Positions 16,502 to 25,674 of a stretch of 64,000 bases of DNA are shown here, in pieces; within the stretch, counting starts at the first letter, position 1, and each line of letters begins with the position of its first letter. The notes beneath the pieces were generated by a model. The model was not told where the DNA came from. It did no database searches and saw only the letters and a list, made by a program, of their open reading frames with translations. The stretch comes from Pseudomonadota bacterium. Its GTDB lineage: Bacteria; Pseudomonadota; Gammaproteobacteria; Burkholderiales; Burkholderiaceae_C. The stretch is from NCBI GenBank assembly GCA_020161065.1, contig JAIUPH010000009.1, forward strand, positions 1 to 64,000, written 5' to 3'. The translations under genes were made by a program, and so were the position numbers.

Positions 16502-17512
16502 ATGTCGCCACCGAATCGCTTCGCCCGCGCCCGCCTGCTGCTGCCGCTGGCGCTGTGCCTGCCGGGCCCGCTGCTCGCTCAAACCGCCACGCAAGCCGCC
16601 ACGCAAGCCGCCGCATGGCCGACCCGTCCGGTCCGCCTGGTGGTGCCTTATGCGCCAGGCGGCCTGACCGACGTGCTGGCGCGCCTGGTGGCGCAAAAGG
16701 CCGCCGAGTCGCTGGGCCAGCCCATCGTCGTCGAGAACCGGCCCGGCGCCAGCACCGTGGTCGGCGCCGAGGCGGTGGCGCGCGCGGCGCCCGACGGCCA
16801 TACCTTCCTGATGGCGGCGGCGACCACGCTGACGACCAACCCGTTGCTGTTCAAGAAGCTGCCGTACAAGCCGTCCGACTTCACGCCAGTGGCGCTGGTG
16901 GGCATCGTGCCTTTCGCGCTGATCACCAACCCGGCCGTGCCGGCGCAGACGGTGCAGGAGTTCATCGCCTACGCGCGGGCCAACCCCGACCGGCTGAGCT
17001 TCTCGACCGTTGGGCAAGGCGCGTCGTCGCACCTGGTCGGCGAGATGTTCAAGGCCGCCACCAGGACGGCGTTGCGCGACATCCCGTACAAAGGCTCGGC
17101 GCCGGCGCTGACCGCGGTGCTGTCGGGCGAGGTGAACGCCACTTTCGACGGCATCACCAACTACCTGCCGCACGCGCGCAGCGGCCGCCTGAAGATCCTG
17201 GCCGTGTTCAGCGAGGCGCGCGTGCCGGCGGCCGAGATGGTGCCGACGATGGTCGAATCGGGTTTCGCCGATGCGGTGGCTTATTCGTGGTTCGGCGTCG
17301 TCGCGCCGGCCGGCACGCCCAGGGCCATCGTCGAACGCTTGAACCGCGCCATCAACGACGGCTTGCAGACCCCCGAGCTGCGCGAGCGGCTGCGCGCCGA
17401 TGCTTCGGCAGGACCTATCCTCTCGCCCGAAGGCTACGGCGAGTTCATGCGCCGGCAGGCGCAGATCTGGGAGAAGGTGATCGCGCCGCTGAAGCTGGAG
17501 CTGACGCCGTAG
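16502..17512 (+). CDS. Bug family periplasmic solute receptor 2
   Basis: A 336-residue Bug receptor with a signal peptide ending near LLAQTA. The mature protein has VVPYAPGGLTDVLAR, VENRPGASTVVGAEAVA and DIPYKGSAPA in the same places as the receptor at 13829-14818. The two share long matching stretches and look like products of a local duplication. The ATG at 16502 is preferred over one at 16478 because GGAAG lies about eight bases before it and it begins the signal peptide. As for the other Bugs here, no cognate membrane transporter genes are present. The ligand is probably a carboxylate. Confidence 0.9.
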   Translation: MSPPNRFARARLLLPLALCLPGPLLAQTATQAATQAAAWPTRPVRLVVPYAPGGLTDVLARLVAQKAAESLGQPIVVENRPGASTVVGAEAVARAAPDGHTFLMAAATTLTTNPLLFKKLPYKPSDFTPVALVGIVPFALITNPAVPAQTVQEFIAYARANPDRLSFSTVGQGASSHLVGEMFKAATRTALRDIPYKGSAPALTAVLSGEVNATFDGITNYLPHARSGRLKILAVFSEARVPAAEMVPTMVESGFADAVAYSWFGVVAPAGTPRAIVERLNRAINDGLQTPELRERLRADASAGPILSPEGYGEFMRRQAQIWEKVIAPLKLELTP

Positions 17513-17521
17513 CCGCGGCGC

Positions 17522-18634
17522 TCAGCGCGCGGCTGCGCTGGCACGCGCCGCCGCCGCGCGCAGGCCTTGCACGGCGCGCGCATACGGCGGCGGCCAGGCG
17601 CCATCGGCCTGCAGCGCCTGCGCCGCGTGCAGCGCCCAGTGCGGATCGTCGAGCATCGCGCGGCCGATGAACACCAGGTCGGCCTGGCCGGCACGCACGA
17701 TGGCCTCGGCCTGCGCGGGCTCGGTGATCAGCCCGACCGCAGCGGTGGCGATGCCGGCCTGGCGGCGGATGGCCTCGGCAAACGGCACCTGGAAGCCCGG
17801 CGCCGCCGGTGCCCTGGCCGCTGCGCTGATGGCGCCGCTGGAGCAATCGATCAAGTCGACGCCGAGGTCCTTCATCCAGCGTGCCAGCTCGATCGATTGT
17901 TCGAGGTCCCAGCCGCCGTCGACCCAGTCGGTGGTCGACAAGCGCACCGACAGCGGCCATTCGTCGGGCCACACCGCGCGTACCGCGGCGGCCACGCGCA
18001 GCGGCAGTCGCGCGCGGTGGCGCAGGTCGCCGCCATGCTCGTCGCCGCGCCGGTTGGCGATCGGCGACAGGAACGAGTGCAGCAGGTAGCCGTGCGCCAT
18101 GTGGCATTCGAGCAGCTTGAAGCCCGCCGCCCGCGCGCGCCGCGCCGCGGAGACGAAGTCGTCGACCACCTGCTCGATGTCGGCCGCCGTCATCTCGCGC
18201 GGCGCCGGATGGTCGGCGGCGTAGGGCAGCGCGCTCGGCGCCATCGGGGTCCAGCCGTCGGGCGGCGCGTAGACCGGCTTGTGGCCGAGCCAGGGCACGG
18301 CCGTCGACGCCTTGCGCCCGGCGTGGGCGAGCTGGATCGCCGGCGCGGCGCCGGCCTCGGCGATGAAGCGCGCCACCGGCGCCAGCGCCGCGGCCTGCTC
18401 GTCGGACCACAGGCCAAGGTCCATCGCGCTGATGCGCCCTTGCGGCGAGACGGCCGTGGCCTCGACCATCACCGCGCCGGCACCGCCGAGCGCCCGGCTG
18501 CCCAGATGCACCAGATGCCAGGCGGTGGCCACGCCGCCCGGCGCCGAGTAGGTGCACATGGGCGACATCACCACCCGGTTGCGCAGCGTCAGCCCGCGCA
18601 GCGTGAAAGGCTCGAACAGCGCGGGCGCCGACAT
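17522..18634 (-). CDS. NADH:flavin oxidoreductase of the OYE family (YqjM-like)
   Basis: A 370-residue FMN-binding TIM-barrel enzyme of the old yellow enzyme family, which reduces activated C=C bonds such as enones with NAD(P)H. FEPFTLRGLTLRNRVVMSPMCTYSA opens the barrel and includes the cysteine characteristic of the YqjM-like subgroup. LAHAGRK and MAHGYLLHSFLSP contribute the substrate-binding His residues. The usual YGGSLENR loop is replaced by EHGGDLRHR, a departure that might change substrate selection. Two bases separate its start from the stop of the family III CoA-transferase upstream, so the pair is an operon. It could reduce an unsaturated acyl-CoA or enone intermediate. Confidence 0.87.
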   Translation of the reverse strand: MSAPALFEPFTLRGLTLRNRVVMSPMCTYSAPGGVATAWHLVHLGSRALGGAGAVMVEATAVSPQGRISAMDLGLWSDEQAAALAPVARFIAEAGAAPAIQLAHAGRKASTAVPWLGHKPVYAPPDGWTPMAPSALPYAADHPAPREMTAADIEQVVDDFVSAARRARAAGFKLLECHMAHGYLLHSFLSPIANRRGDEHGGDLRHRARLPLRVAAAVRAVWPDEWPLSVRLSTTDWVDGGWDLEQSIELARWMKDLGVDLIDCSSGAISAAARAPAAPGFQVPFAEAIRRQAGIATAAVGLITEPAQAEAIVRAGQADLVFIGRAMLDDPHWALHAAQALQADGAWPPPYARAVQGLRAAAARASAAAR

Positions 18635-18636
18635 GT

Positions 18637-19896
18637 TCAGACGATGCCGTCCTTGCGCAGCTGCGCCACGCGCTCGGCGTCGTAGCCGACGCTGTCGCGC
18701 AGCACCTCGTCGGTGTGCTCTCCCAGCGCCGGTGGCGGCCGGCGGTAGCGCACCGGCGTCTCGGAAAAGCGGATCGGGTTGGCCAGCATCGGCATCTCGC
18801 GGCGCTGCGGATGCGGCTGCTGCACGACCATCTCGCGCGCGCGCAACTGGGGGTCGGCGAACACTTCGTCCAGCTCATAGACCGGGCCGCAAGGCACGCC
18901 GGCGCGGGCCAGCGCGTCGATCCAGTGGGCGCGCGGCCGGCTGGCGAAGACCGGCTCCAGCGCGTCGTTGAGCGCCCGCCGATGGGCGATGCGCGCCTGG
19001 TTGTCGACGAAGCGCGCGTCGGCCACCAGTTGCGGCACGCCCAGCGTCTGGCACAGGCGCACGAACTGCGGCTGGTTGCCGACCACCAGCATCACCGCGC
19101 CGTCCTGGCAGCGGTACATCTGCGACGGCGCGGCCGTCGGCGATGCGGTGCCGTGGCGCGGCAGCGGGTCGCCCGAGACCAGGTAGCCCGTGCCGGCGTG
19201 CGACAGCGCCGCCACCTGCGAGTCGAGCAGCGCCAGGTCGATGTGCTGGCCGCGGCCGGACACGTTGTCGCGGTGCTGCAGCGCCGCCAGGATGGCCACC
19301 GAGGCGTACATGCCCGCGGTGAGGTCAGACGCGATCAACCCCACCTTCTGCGGCCCGCCGCCGGGCTGGTCGTCGGGGTGCCCGGTGACCGCCATCAGCC
19401 CGCCCATGCCCTGGAAGATGGAGTCGTAGCCGGGCTTCATGCGCGCCGGCCCGGTCTGGCCGAAGCCGGTGATCGAGCAGTAGACCAGGCGCGGATTCAG
19501 CCGCGCCAGGCTGGCGTAGTCCAGGCCGTGGCGCGCCAGGTCGCCGACCTTGTAGTTCTCGATCAGCACGTCGCTTTGCAGCGCCAGCGCGCGCACGATC
19601 TGCTGGCCTTGCGGCGTCGACAGGTCGGCGGTGAGCGAGCGCTTGTTGCGGTTGGCGCTGAGGTAGAAGCCCGAAACCCGGGTCTCGCGGCCCGCGTCGT
19701 CGCGCAGGAACGGCGGGCCCAGGCGCCGGGCATCGTCGCCGGCGCCGGGGCGTTCGACCTTGATGACCTCGGCGCCGAGGTCGGCCAGCATCTGGCCCGC
19801 CCAGGGGCCGGCGAACACCCGGCTGAGGTCGAGCACCTTCAGGTGCGACAGCGCCTGCCGGCGTTCGTCTGGTTCAGGGGACGGCGTGACACTCAT
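18637..19896 (-). CDS. CaiB/BaiF family III CoA-transferase
   Basis: A 419-residue family III CoA-transferase. LKVLDLSRVFAGPWAGQMLAD and EVIKVERPGAGDD are the family opening, and the expected catalytic aspartate is Asp158 in PGYDSIFQGMGG. The C-terminal GPVYELDEVFADPQLRAREM segment is also typical. It is followed at two bases by the OYE-family gene. The Bug receptor gene upstream (19945-20901) runs the same way with a 48-base gap, suggesting one transcript: uptake, CoA activation, then flavin-dependent reduction. The acid substrate is not identifiable. Confidence 0.88.
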   Translation of the reverse strand: MSVTPSPEPDERRQALSHLKVLDLSRVFAGPWAGQMLADLGAEVIKVERPGAGDDARRLGPPFLRDDAGRETRVSGFYLSANRNKRSLTADLSTPQGQQIVRALALQSDVLIENYKVGDLARHGLDYASLARLNPRLVYCSITGFGQTGPARMKPGYDSIFQGMGGLMAVTGHPDDQPGGGPQKVGLIASDLTAGMYASVAILAALQHRDNVSGRGQHIDLALLDSQVAALSHAGTGYLVSGDPLPRHGTASPTAAPSQMYRCQDGAVMLVVGNQPQFVRLCQTLGVPQLVADARFVDNQARIAHRRALNDALEPVFASRPRAHWIDALARAGVPCGPVYELDEVFADPQLRAREMVVQQPHPQRREMPMLANPIRFSETPVRYRRPPPALGEHTDEVLRDSVGYDAERVAQLRKDGIV

Positions 19897-19944
19897 GCGC
19901 TTGAATGGGTCAGCGTAGCGAAACCGCGGCCGCCAGGCGGACGC

Positions 19945-20901
19945 TCAGGTCTTGGGGATGTTCAGGCTCTTGACGACCGGAATCCAGCGGTCGATCTCGG
20001 CGCGCAGGAACTTGTCCATCTCCGCCGCGCTGCCGCCGCGCGGCTCCATGCCGATGGCGCGGGCGCGGGCGACGAAAGCGGGGTCGGCGATCGCCTCGTT
20101 GACGGCGCGGTTGAGCTTGTCGACCACCTCCTTGGGCGTGCCGCCGGTCACCGACAGGTAGTAGCGCAGCGGCGCGTCGAAGTCGTAGCCCTGCTCCTTG
20201 AAGGTCGGCGCGTCGGGCGCCTGCGGCAGCCGGTGGCCGTCCATCACGCCGAGCACGCGGAACTTGCCGCTCTTGATGTGCGGCAGCGCGCTGGTGATCG
20301 AGGTGCCGTAGATGTCGATCGAGTCGCTCAGCATCGCCTGGATGGCTTGCGCGTCGCCGTTGAACGGGATGTGGTTGGTGCTGATGCCGAGCGAGCGCTC
20401 GAACAGCACCGGCGCGAGGTTGGTCAGGATCGCCGCGCCCGGCGAGCCGCGGTTGATCTTGCCCGGGTTGGCCTTGGCGTACTCGACCATCTCCTTGATG
20501 TTGCGGTACGGCAGCTCGGTGCGGCCGACGATGACGGTCGGCTGGTAGGCGATCTGCGAGACCGAGGCGAAGTCTTTCTGCGGGTCGTAGGGCAGCTTGT
20601 CGAACAGGACCGTGTTGGTGCCCAGGATGGCGACGAACGACATCAGCAGCGTCTGCCCGTCGGGCCGCGCCTTGGCGACGTAGTCGGCCGCGATGATGCC
20701 GCTGCCGCCCGGCTTGTTCTCGACGATGACGCGCAGGCCGCGCTTGGTCATCTCCTCGGCCAGCATGCGCACGTAGGTGTCGGTGCCGCCGCCGGCGTTG
20801 AAGGGCACCACGATCTTGGTGACGCCTTGCTGGGCGGCGGCGGGGCCGAACACGGTGGCCAGGGCGAGGAACGCGCCCAGGAGGCGGCGGCGGTGGTTCA
20901 T
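19945..20901 (-). CDS. Bug family periplasmic solute receptor 3
   Basis: A 318-residue Bug receptor. The signal peptide (MNHRRRLLGAFLALATVFG, cleavage near AAAQQ) leads into VVPFNAGGGTDTYVR, VENKPGGSGIIAADYVA and HIPFNGDAQAI. PFNAGG in place of the commoner PYAPGG, and the whole sequence pattern, tie it to the receptor at 34927-35889 rather than to the other two. The ATG at 20901 has AAAGGA seven bases upstream; a longer in-frame extension overlaps the promoter. A strong predicted promoter lies 91-119 bases before the start, with a perfect GTTCCG-N5-CGGAAC palindrome just upstream of its -35 box. Confidence 0.9.
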   Translation of the reverse strand: MNHRRRLLGAFLALATVFGPAAAQQGVTKIVVPFNAGGGTDTYVRMLAEEMTKRGLRVIVENKPGGSGIIAADYVAKARPDGQTLLMSFVAILGTNTVLFDKLPYDPQKDFASVSQIAYQPTVIVGRTELPYRNIKEMVEYAKANPGKINRGSPGAAILTNLAPVLFERSLGISTNHIPFNGDAQAIQAMLSDSIDIYGTSITSALPHIKSGKFRVLGVMDGHRLPQAPDAPTFKEQGYDFDAPLRYYLSVTGGTPKEVVDKLNRAVNEAIADPAFVARARAIGMEPRGGSAAEMDKFLRAEIDRWIPVVKSLNIPKT

Positions 20902-20991
20902 CTGGAGTCCTTTGCGGGGCGGATGGTTGCACGGGATGCGCACGGTCTCGCAAGGCGGAACGGGCGCGGCGCGGGGTACGCGTCGGCGCGG

Positions 20992-21020
20992 AATATACGG
21001 ACGAATCCGCTTTCGTGCAA
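20992..21020 (-). promoter_or_regulatory. Predicted sigma70 promoter of Bug 3
   Basis: On the minus strand, TTGCAC (21015-21020) and TATATT (20992-20997) are 17 bases apart. The spacer contains a perfect CGGA-TTCG-TCCG inverted repeat (20998-21009) that could bind a regulator. Confidence 0.6.
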
Positions 21021-21033
21021 CTTTTCGGTATTT

Positions 21034-21050
21034 GTTCCGTCTTGCGGAAC
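21034..21050. promoter_or_regulatory. GTTCCG-N5-CGGAAC palindrome, candidate operator
   Basis: A perfect 6-bp inverted repeat with a 5-base spacer (TCTTG), 14 bases upstream of the -35 box of the Bug 3 promoter. It has the same architecture as the palindrome at 34876-34890. The position suits an activator or dual regulator; an IclR-type protein is the local candidate. Confidence 0.5.
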
Positions 21051-21058
21051 TACCAACT

Positions 21059-22021
21059 TCAGCGGCGCGGCCCGGCCCCGGCAGGTCCGCCAGCGATGCC
21101 GGCGATGCCGGCGATCTCCGCGATGCCGTCGACGATGCGCGGCCACATCCGCAGCGGCAGCGAATGCCCCATGCCTTCCAGCACCAGCAGCCGCGCGCCG
21201 GGAATGCTGCGCGCGGTGTCGACGCCGGCCGCCAGCGGCACCAGCGGATCGGCATCGCCGTGCACCACCAGCGCCGGCACGCTGACGCCGCGCAGCGCCT
21301 CGCGCCGGCTGCCCGAGGCCAGGATGGCCGCCAGCTGGCGCGCCGCGCCGGCCGGGTTCAGCCCGCGGGCGTGGTTGCAGGCGGCGCGCGCGCGGTCGCG
21401 CTCGTCCTCTTCCGGGAAGGCGCCGCCGCGCATCACGCGCCAGGTCTTCAGGTAGTGCTCGGTGTAGGCCGCAAGTTCGAGCGGCGTCGGCCTGAACAGC
21501 GCATTCATCGCCGTCGCGTCGGGCGCCGGCAGGTCGCGCGCGCCGGTGGTCGACATGATGGAGGTCAGCGACAGCACGCGCTCGCGGTGATGGACGGCGA
21601 GCAACTGTGCGATCGCCCCGCCCATCGACGCGCCGACGAGGTGCGCGCGCGCGATGCCCAGCGCGTCGAGCAGGCCCACCGCGTCGTGCGCCATGTCGCG
21701 TAGCAGGTAGGGCGCGGGCACCGGCAGCCGCATCCAGGCGCGCATCATCGCGCTGGCCACGTCGGGGGTGCCGGCGTCGTCGAAGCGCGTCGAGCGGCCG
21801 GCGTCGCGGTTGTCGAAGCGCACGACGTGAAAGCCGCGCTGCGCGAGCTGCACGCAGAAGTCGTCGTCCCAGCCGACCATCTGCGCGCCCATGCCCATGA
21901 TCAGCAGCAGCGCCGGATGTTGCGGCACGCCGAAGGTCTGGCAGCACAGCGTCAGGCCGCCGGCCTGAACCAGCCGCTCGGGCGAGCGCGCGACGCTGCG
22001 CGGCGGCACGGCGCGGCTCAT
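21059..22021 (-). CDS. Alpha/beta hydrolase
   Basis: A 320-residue alpha/beta-fold hydrolase. LLLIMGMGAQMVGWDDDF carries the oxyanion region, RFDNRDAGRSTRF is the conserved early loop, the nucleophile is Ser132 in VGASMGG, and VVHGDADPLVP and GMGHSLP supply the acid and His. This pattern matches the methylesterase/epoxide-hydrolase-like group often found in catabolic clusters. A short IAGIAGIAGG run at the C-terminus is encoded by a 9-bp repeat. It lies 16 bases after the alcohol dehydrogenase on the same strand, so it is likely co-transcribed. It may open a lactone or hydrolyse an ester; the substrate is unknown. Confidence 0.85.
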   Translation of the reverse strand: MSRAVPPRSVARSPERLVQAGGLTLCCQTFGVPQHPALLLIMGMGAQMVGWDDDFCVQLAQRGFHVVRFDNRDAGRSTRFDDAGTPDVASAMMRAWMRLPVPAPYLLRDMAHDAVGLLDALGIARAHLVGASMGGAIAQLLAVHHRERVLSLTSIMSTTGARDLPAPDATAMNALFRPTPLELAAYTEHYLKTWRVMRGGAFPEEDERDRARAACNHARGLNPAGAARQLAAILASGSRREALRGVSVPALVVHGDADPLVPLAAGVDTARSIPGARLLVLEGMGHSLPLRMWPRIVDGIAEIAGIAGIAGGPAGAGPRR

Positions 22022-22037
22022 CGGGCGACGCTCGCGC

Positions 22038-23129
22038 TCACGCGCCGGCGGCGTCGAAGACGATCACGCTGCGCGCCACGTCGCCGCGGCCCATCGCGGC
22101 AAAGCCTTCGTTGATGTCGTCGAGGCGGATGCGGCGCGACACCAGGTCGTCGAGGTTCAGCCGCCCCTGCAGGTACAGCTCGACGAGCCGCGGCACGTCT
22201 TCGCGGATGCGCGCCGAGCCGAGCGCCGAGCCGCGCAGCTTCTTCTCCAGGAAGAATTCGCTGGCCTCGACCGCCACCTTGGTGCCCGGCGCGAACAGGC
22301 CGACGATGGTCGCCGTGCCGCCGGGCTGCAGCATGCGAAAGCACAGCTCCACGCTGGCCGGGTTGCCGATGCACTCGAACGAGTATTCGACGCCGCCCTG
22401 CGTCATCTCGACGATGCGCGCCGCCGTGTCGGCATCGGCCAGCACGCCGTCGGTGGCGCCGAAGCGGCGCGCCAGTTCCAGCTTGGCCGGCACGGTGTCG
22501 ACGGCGATGACGCGGCCGGCGCCGGCGATGCGCGCGCCGTTGATCGTCGACAAGCCGACGCCGCCGCAGCCGACCACGGCGACGGTCGACCCCGGCATCA
22601 CCTGCGCGTTGCGGAACACCGCGCCGGTGCCGGTGATCACGGCGCAGCCGAGCAGCGCGGCGCGGTCCAGCGGCATGTCATCGCGGATCTTGACCAGCGC
22701 ATTGCGGTGCACCAGCAGCTTCTCGGCGAAGCCCGACAGATTGAACACCTGGCTCACCGGCTGGCCGCCGCGCGACAGGCGCCGCGCCTGGCCGGGCGGC
22801 TGCTTGACCGTCGTGTCGCCGCACAGCGCGAAGCGCCCGCCCAGGCATTGCCGGCAGGCGCCGCAGAACACCGCCAGCGCGCCGACGACGGGGTCGCCCG
22901 GCTTCAGGTCGTGCACGCCGGGGCCCAGCGCCTCGACGATGCCCGACACCTCGTGCCCCAGCACGCCCGGCAGCGGGAACTTGCGCATGCCCTGCACGTA
23001 GTGCCAGTCGCTGTGGCACAGGCCGACCGCCGCGGTGCGCACCAGCACCTCGCCCGGGCCGGGCGCGGCGATGTCGATGTCGCGGATGACGAAGGGTTCG
23101 CCATAGGCTTCCAGCAGGGCAGCTTTCAT
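22038..23129 (-). CDS. Zinc-dependent alcohol dehydrogenase (MDR family)
   Basis: A 363-residue medium-chain zinc alcohol dehydrogenase. CHSDWHYVQG and GHEVSGIVEALG hold the catalytic-zinc Cys and His-Glu, the cluster CGACRQCLGGRFALC gives the four structural-zinc cysteines, and VVGCGGVGLSTINGARIAGA binds NAD(P). It resembles the group often annotated as NDMA-dependent or class III-like alcohol dehydrogenases in catabolic clusters. The ATG at 23129 is chosen because it begins the family's N-terminal strand; the frame is open further upstream without homology. A TATACT -10-like box lies on the minus strand at 23165-23170. It is divergent from the acyl-CoA synthetase across 178 bases. Confidence 0.87.
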   Translation of the reverse strand: MKAALLEAYGEPFVIRDIDIAAPGPGEVLVRTAAVGLCHSDWHYVQGMRKFPLPGVLGHEVSGIVEALGPGVHDLKPGDPVVGALAVFCGACRQCLGGRFALCGDTTVKQPPGQARRLSRGGQPVSQVFNLSGFAEKLLVHRNALVKIRDDMPLDRAALLGCAVITGTGAVFRNAQVMPGSTVAVVGCGGVGLSTINGARIAGAGRVIAVDTVPAKLELARRFGATDGVLADADTAARIVEMTQGGVEYSFECIGNPASVELCFRMLQPGGTATIVGLFAPGTKVAVEASEFFLEKKLRGSALGSARIREDVPRLVELYLQGRLNLDDLVSRRIRLDDINEGFAAMGRGDVARSVIVFDAAGA

Positions 23130-23262
23130 ACGGGCAGCACAGGTCGGCGGTTGCGATCGCGGCCAGTATAGCCACATAACGGAACCGATTGCGACTGGTG
23201 GCACCGCAACGGCGCGGCGCGCCGGCGGCCCGGTTGACGGGCCATTGCCGGCCTGGCTACAC

Positions 23263-23290
23263 TTGGCGATTCCGTCTGTCGGTTTGTAAT
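23263..23290 (+). promoter_or_regulatory. Predicted promoter of the acyl-CoA synthetase with embedded GGAA-type half-palindrome
   Basis: TTGGCG (23263-23268) and TGTAAT (23285-23290) are 16 bases apart. The spacer region 23269-23285 reads A-TTCCG-TCTGT-CGGTT-T, a degenerate version of the TTCCG-N5-CGGAA palindrome found at two Bug promoters. Confidence 0.4.
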
Positions 23291-23307
23291 CCGTTTTTGG
23301 AGCGACC

Positions 23308-25227
23308 ATGCCCTCACCCGCCGGCCTGCACTCGCTGGACCGCGTCATCGGCGACCAATGGCCGCGCCTGGCCAGCGACGACGACCGGCGCGCCTTCGAG
23401 TCGGTGCCGTACGCAAGCCGCATCGCCGCCGACAGCACCTACGAGGCGCTGCGCCTGGGCGCCGCGATCGACGGCCGCACGCCGGCGCTGCTGTTCCTGC
23501 CCAACGCCAGCCCGGAAGACGAGCCGCTGGCGCTGTCGCACGCCGGCTTCTTCGGCCGCGTCACGCAGACGGCCAACGCGCTGCACGCGCTGGGCATCGG
23601 CCGCGACGACGTGGTGAGCCTGCTGCTGCCGCTGGTGCCGCAGGCCTTCTACGCGCTGTTCGGCGCGCAGGCCGCGGGCATCGCCAATCCGGTGAACCCG
23701 TTCCTGGAAGCCGAGCAGATCGCCCACATCCTGCGCGCGGCGAAGACGCGCGTGCTGGTCACGCTGGGGCCGTCGCGCGGCTTCGACATCTGGGAGAAGG
23801 TGGCCCGCCTGCGCCGGCAGTTGCCCGAGCTGAAGGCGGTGCTGGTGGTCGGCGCCACGGCCGGGCTGCTGCCCGAAGGCGCGCAGGACTTCGACGCGCT
23901 GGTCGCCGCGCAGCCGGCGGACCGGCTGGCGAGCGGCCGCCGCATCGCCGCCGGCGACGTGGCGGCCTATTTCCACACCGGCGGCACCACCGGCTTGCCG
24001 CAACTGGTGCCGCTGACGCACGGCAACCAGGTCTACCAGGCCTGGGGCATGGCGCTGATGTTCCGCACCCGGCCCGCCGCCACGCTGCTGATGGGGCTGC
24101 CGCTGTTCCACGTGGGCGGCGCGCTGACGCAAAGCCTGCAGCACCTGGCGGCCGGCGGCACGCTGGTGGTGCTGTCGGCCGCCGGCTGGCGCAACAAGAA
24201 CGCGATGCCCGGCATCTGGCGGCTGGTCGAGCGCTACCGGCCCGCGCTGCTGGGCGGCGTGCCCACCGTGCTGGGCGCGGTGCTCAACGTGCCGATCGAC
24301 GGCTGCGACGTCTCCAGCATCCGCACCGCCACCGGCGGCGGCTCGGCCTTTCCGGTGCCGATTGCCGATGCCTACCAGCACCGCTTCGGGCTGCCGATCC
24401 TCGAAACCTACGGCATGACCGAGGCGTCGAGCTGCCACACGATCTCCTACCCCGAGCGGCCGGTGTACCTGGGCTCGGTGGGCCATCCGCTGCCCTACAG
24501 CAGCGTGCGCGTCGTCGAGGTCGACGACAAGGGCAAGTTGGTGCGCGACTGCGCGCCGGGCAAGATCGGCGTCGTCACGATGGCCGGGCCCGGCGTCTTT
24601 TCGGGCTACGCCACCGGCGCGCCGGATGCGCCTTTCGTCGAGCCCGGCTGGGTCAACAGCGGCGACCTCGGCCGCGTCGATGCGCACGGCTACCTGTGGA
24701 TCACCGGGCGCGCGAAGGATCTCGTGATCCGCGGCGGCCACAACATCGACCCCACCGGCATCGAGGAGGTGCTGTACGAGCACCCGGCCGTGGCGCTGGC
24801 CGCCGTGGTCGGCGAACCCGATGCCTACGCCGGCGAGTTGCCGGTGGCCTACGTGCAGCCCAAGCCCGGCGTCAGCGTCGACCCCGCCACGGTGCTGAAG
24901 TACGCCGCCGCGCGCACGCCCGAGCGCGCCGCCATCCCCGTGCAGCTGTACGTGATCGATGCGATGCCGCAGACGGCGGTGGGCAAGGTCTACAAGCCGG
25001 CGCTGCGCCACGACGCCGCCGAGCGCGCGCTGCGCCGCCTGCTGGACTTCGTGCCGGCGGCGGGCGGTGCGCTGGAGGTGCGGGTCGGGCCGCATGCGGC
25101 GCACGGCACGCTGGCCGAGGTCACGCTCGCCGGGCCCGCGGAGCGCCGCGAGGCCTGGCTGGCGCAGGCCAAGGAGCAACTCGACCCGCTGACGCTGCGC
25201 CATGCGCTGGCCTGGCGCAACGCCTGA
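23308..25227 (+). CDS. Acyl-CoA synthetase (AMP-forming)
   Basis: A 639-residue ANL-superfamily ligase that makes acyl-CoA through an acyl-AMP intermediate. The phosphate-binding motif is YFHTGGTTGLPQLVPLTHGN. Later signatures are LETYGMTEASS, GWVNSGDLGRVDAHGYLWITGRAKDLVIRGG (hinge region) and a C-terminal lysine in QTAVGKVYKP, expected to catalyse adenylation. The chain-length preference is not evident. It starts an apparent operon: the small PhaE-like gene follows after 15 bases and the PHA synthase overlaps that one, so it may supply hydroxyacyl-CoA for polymer synthesis or activate an imported acid. Confidence 0.88.
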   Translation: MPSPAGLHSLDRVIGDQWPRLASDDDRRAFESVPYASRIAADSTYEALRLGAAIDGRTPALLFLPNASPEDEPLALSHAGFFGRVTQTANALHALGIGRDDVVSLLLPLVPQAFYALFGAQAAGIANPVNPFLEAEQIAHILRAAKTRVLVTLGPSRGFDIWEKVARLRRQLPELKAVLVVGATAGLLPEGAQDFDALVAAQPADRLASGRRIAAGDVAAYFHTGGTTGLPQLVPLTHGNQVYQAWGMALMFRTRPAATLLMGLPLFHVGGALTQSLQHLAAGGTLVVLSAAGWRNKNAMPGIWRLVERYRPALLGGVPTVLGAVLNVPIDGCDVSSIRTATGGGSAFPVPIADAYQHRFGLPILETYGMTEASSCHTISYPERPVYLGSVGHPLPYSSVRVVEVDDKGKLVRDCAPGKIGVVTMAGPGVFSGYATGAPDAPFVEPGWVNSGDLGRVDAHGYLWITGRAKDLVIRGGHNIDPTGIEEVLYEHPAVALAAVVGEPDAYAGELPVAYVQPKPGVSVDPATVLKYAAARTPERAAIPVQLYVIDAMPQTAVGKVYKPALRHDAAERALRRLLDFVPAAGGALEVRVGPHAAHGTLAEVTLAGPAERREAWLAQAKEQLDPLTLRHALAWRNA

Positions 25228-25242
25228 ACGGAGGCCCGGCCC

Positions 25243-25674
25243 ATGAGCACGCCACCCTCGCCCGCCCCGGCGCCCGCCGGCCCCGCCACGCTGCTGAGCG
25301 ACCCGGTCAAGGCCTGGCGCGACTGGTTCGTCCGCAACGAACGCGAGTGGAGCGAAGCGCTCACCCGCTTGATGAAGGACGACGGCGTGGCACGCGCCGT
25401 CGGCCAGGAGATCAACACCGCCCTGCATGCCCAGCAGATGCTGGCGCAAGGCATGGCCACGCCGCTGGCGCTGCTGAACCTGCCGACGCGCGACGACGTG
25501 GTGGCCTTGGGCGAGCGCATCGGCCAGCTCGAAGATGCCGTGGCCCGCATCGAGGCGGCGCTGGTGCAGGCGCTGCGCGCCGGCGCGGCGGGCACGGCGG
25601 GCACGGCACACGCGCCGGCGCGCACGCGGCAGCCGCCGAAGGCCGCCAAGGCAAGCGCGGCGCGGCGGCGATGA
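25243..25674 (+). CDS. Short PhaE-like/phasin-like partner of the downstream PHA synthase
   Basis: A 143-residue protein with a Pro/Ala-rich start, a predicted amphipathic helical middle (PVKAWRDWFVRNEREWSEALTRL onward), a coiled-coil-prone segment near residues 85-110 and a basic Ala/Lys/Arg tail ending in RRR. Class III PHA synthases need a PhaE subunit, usually about 350-360 residues. This one is much shorter but sits in the PhaE position and overlaps the PhaC start (ATGA). The TRDDVVALGERIGQLEDAVARIE segment resembles the C-terminal helix of PhaE and of PHA-associated proteins. The role is inferred mainly from position; it could instead be a phasin-like granule protein. Confidence 0.55.
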   Translation: MSTPPSPAPAPAGPATLLSDPVKAWRDWFVRNEREWSEALTRLMKDDGVARAVGQEINTALHAQQMLAQGMATPLALLNLPTRDDVVALGERIGQLEDAVARIEAALVQALRAGAAGTAGTAHAPARTRQPPKAAKASAARRR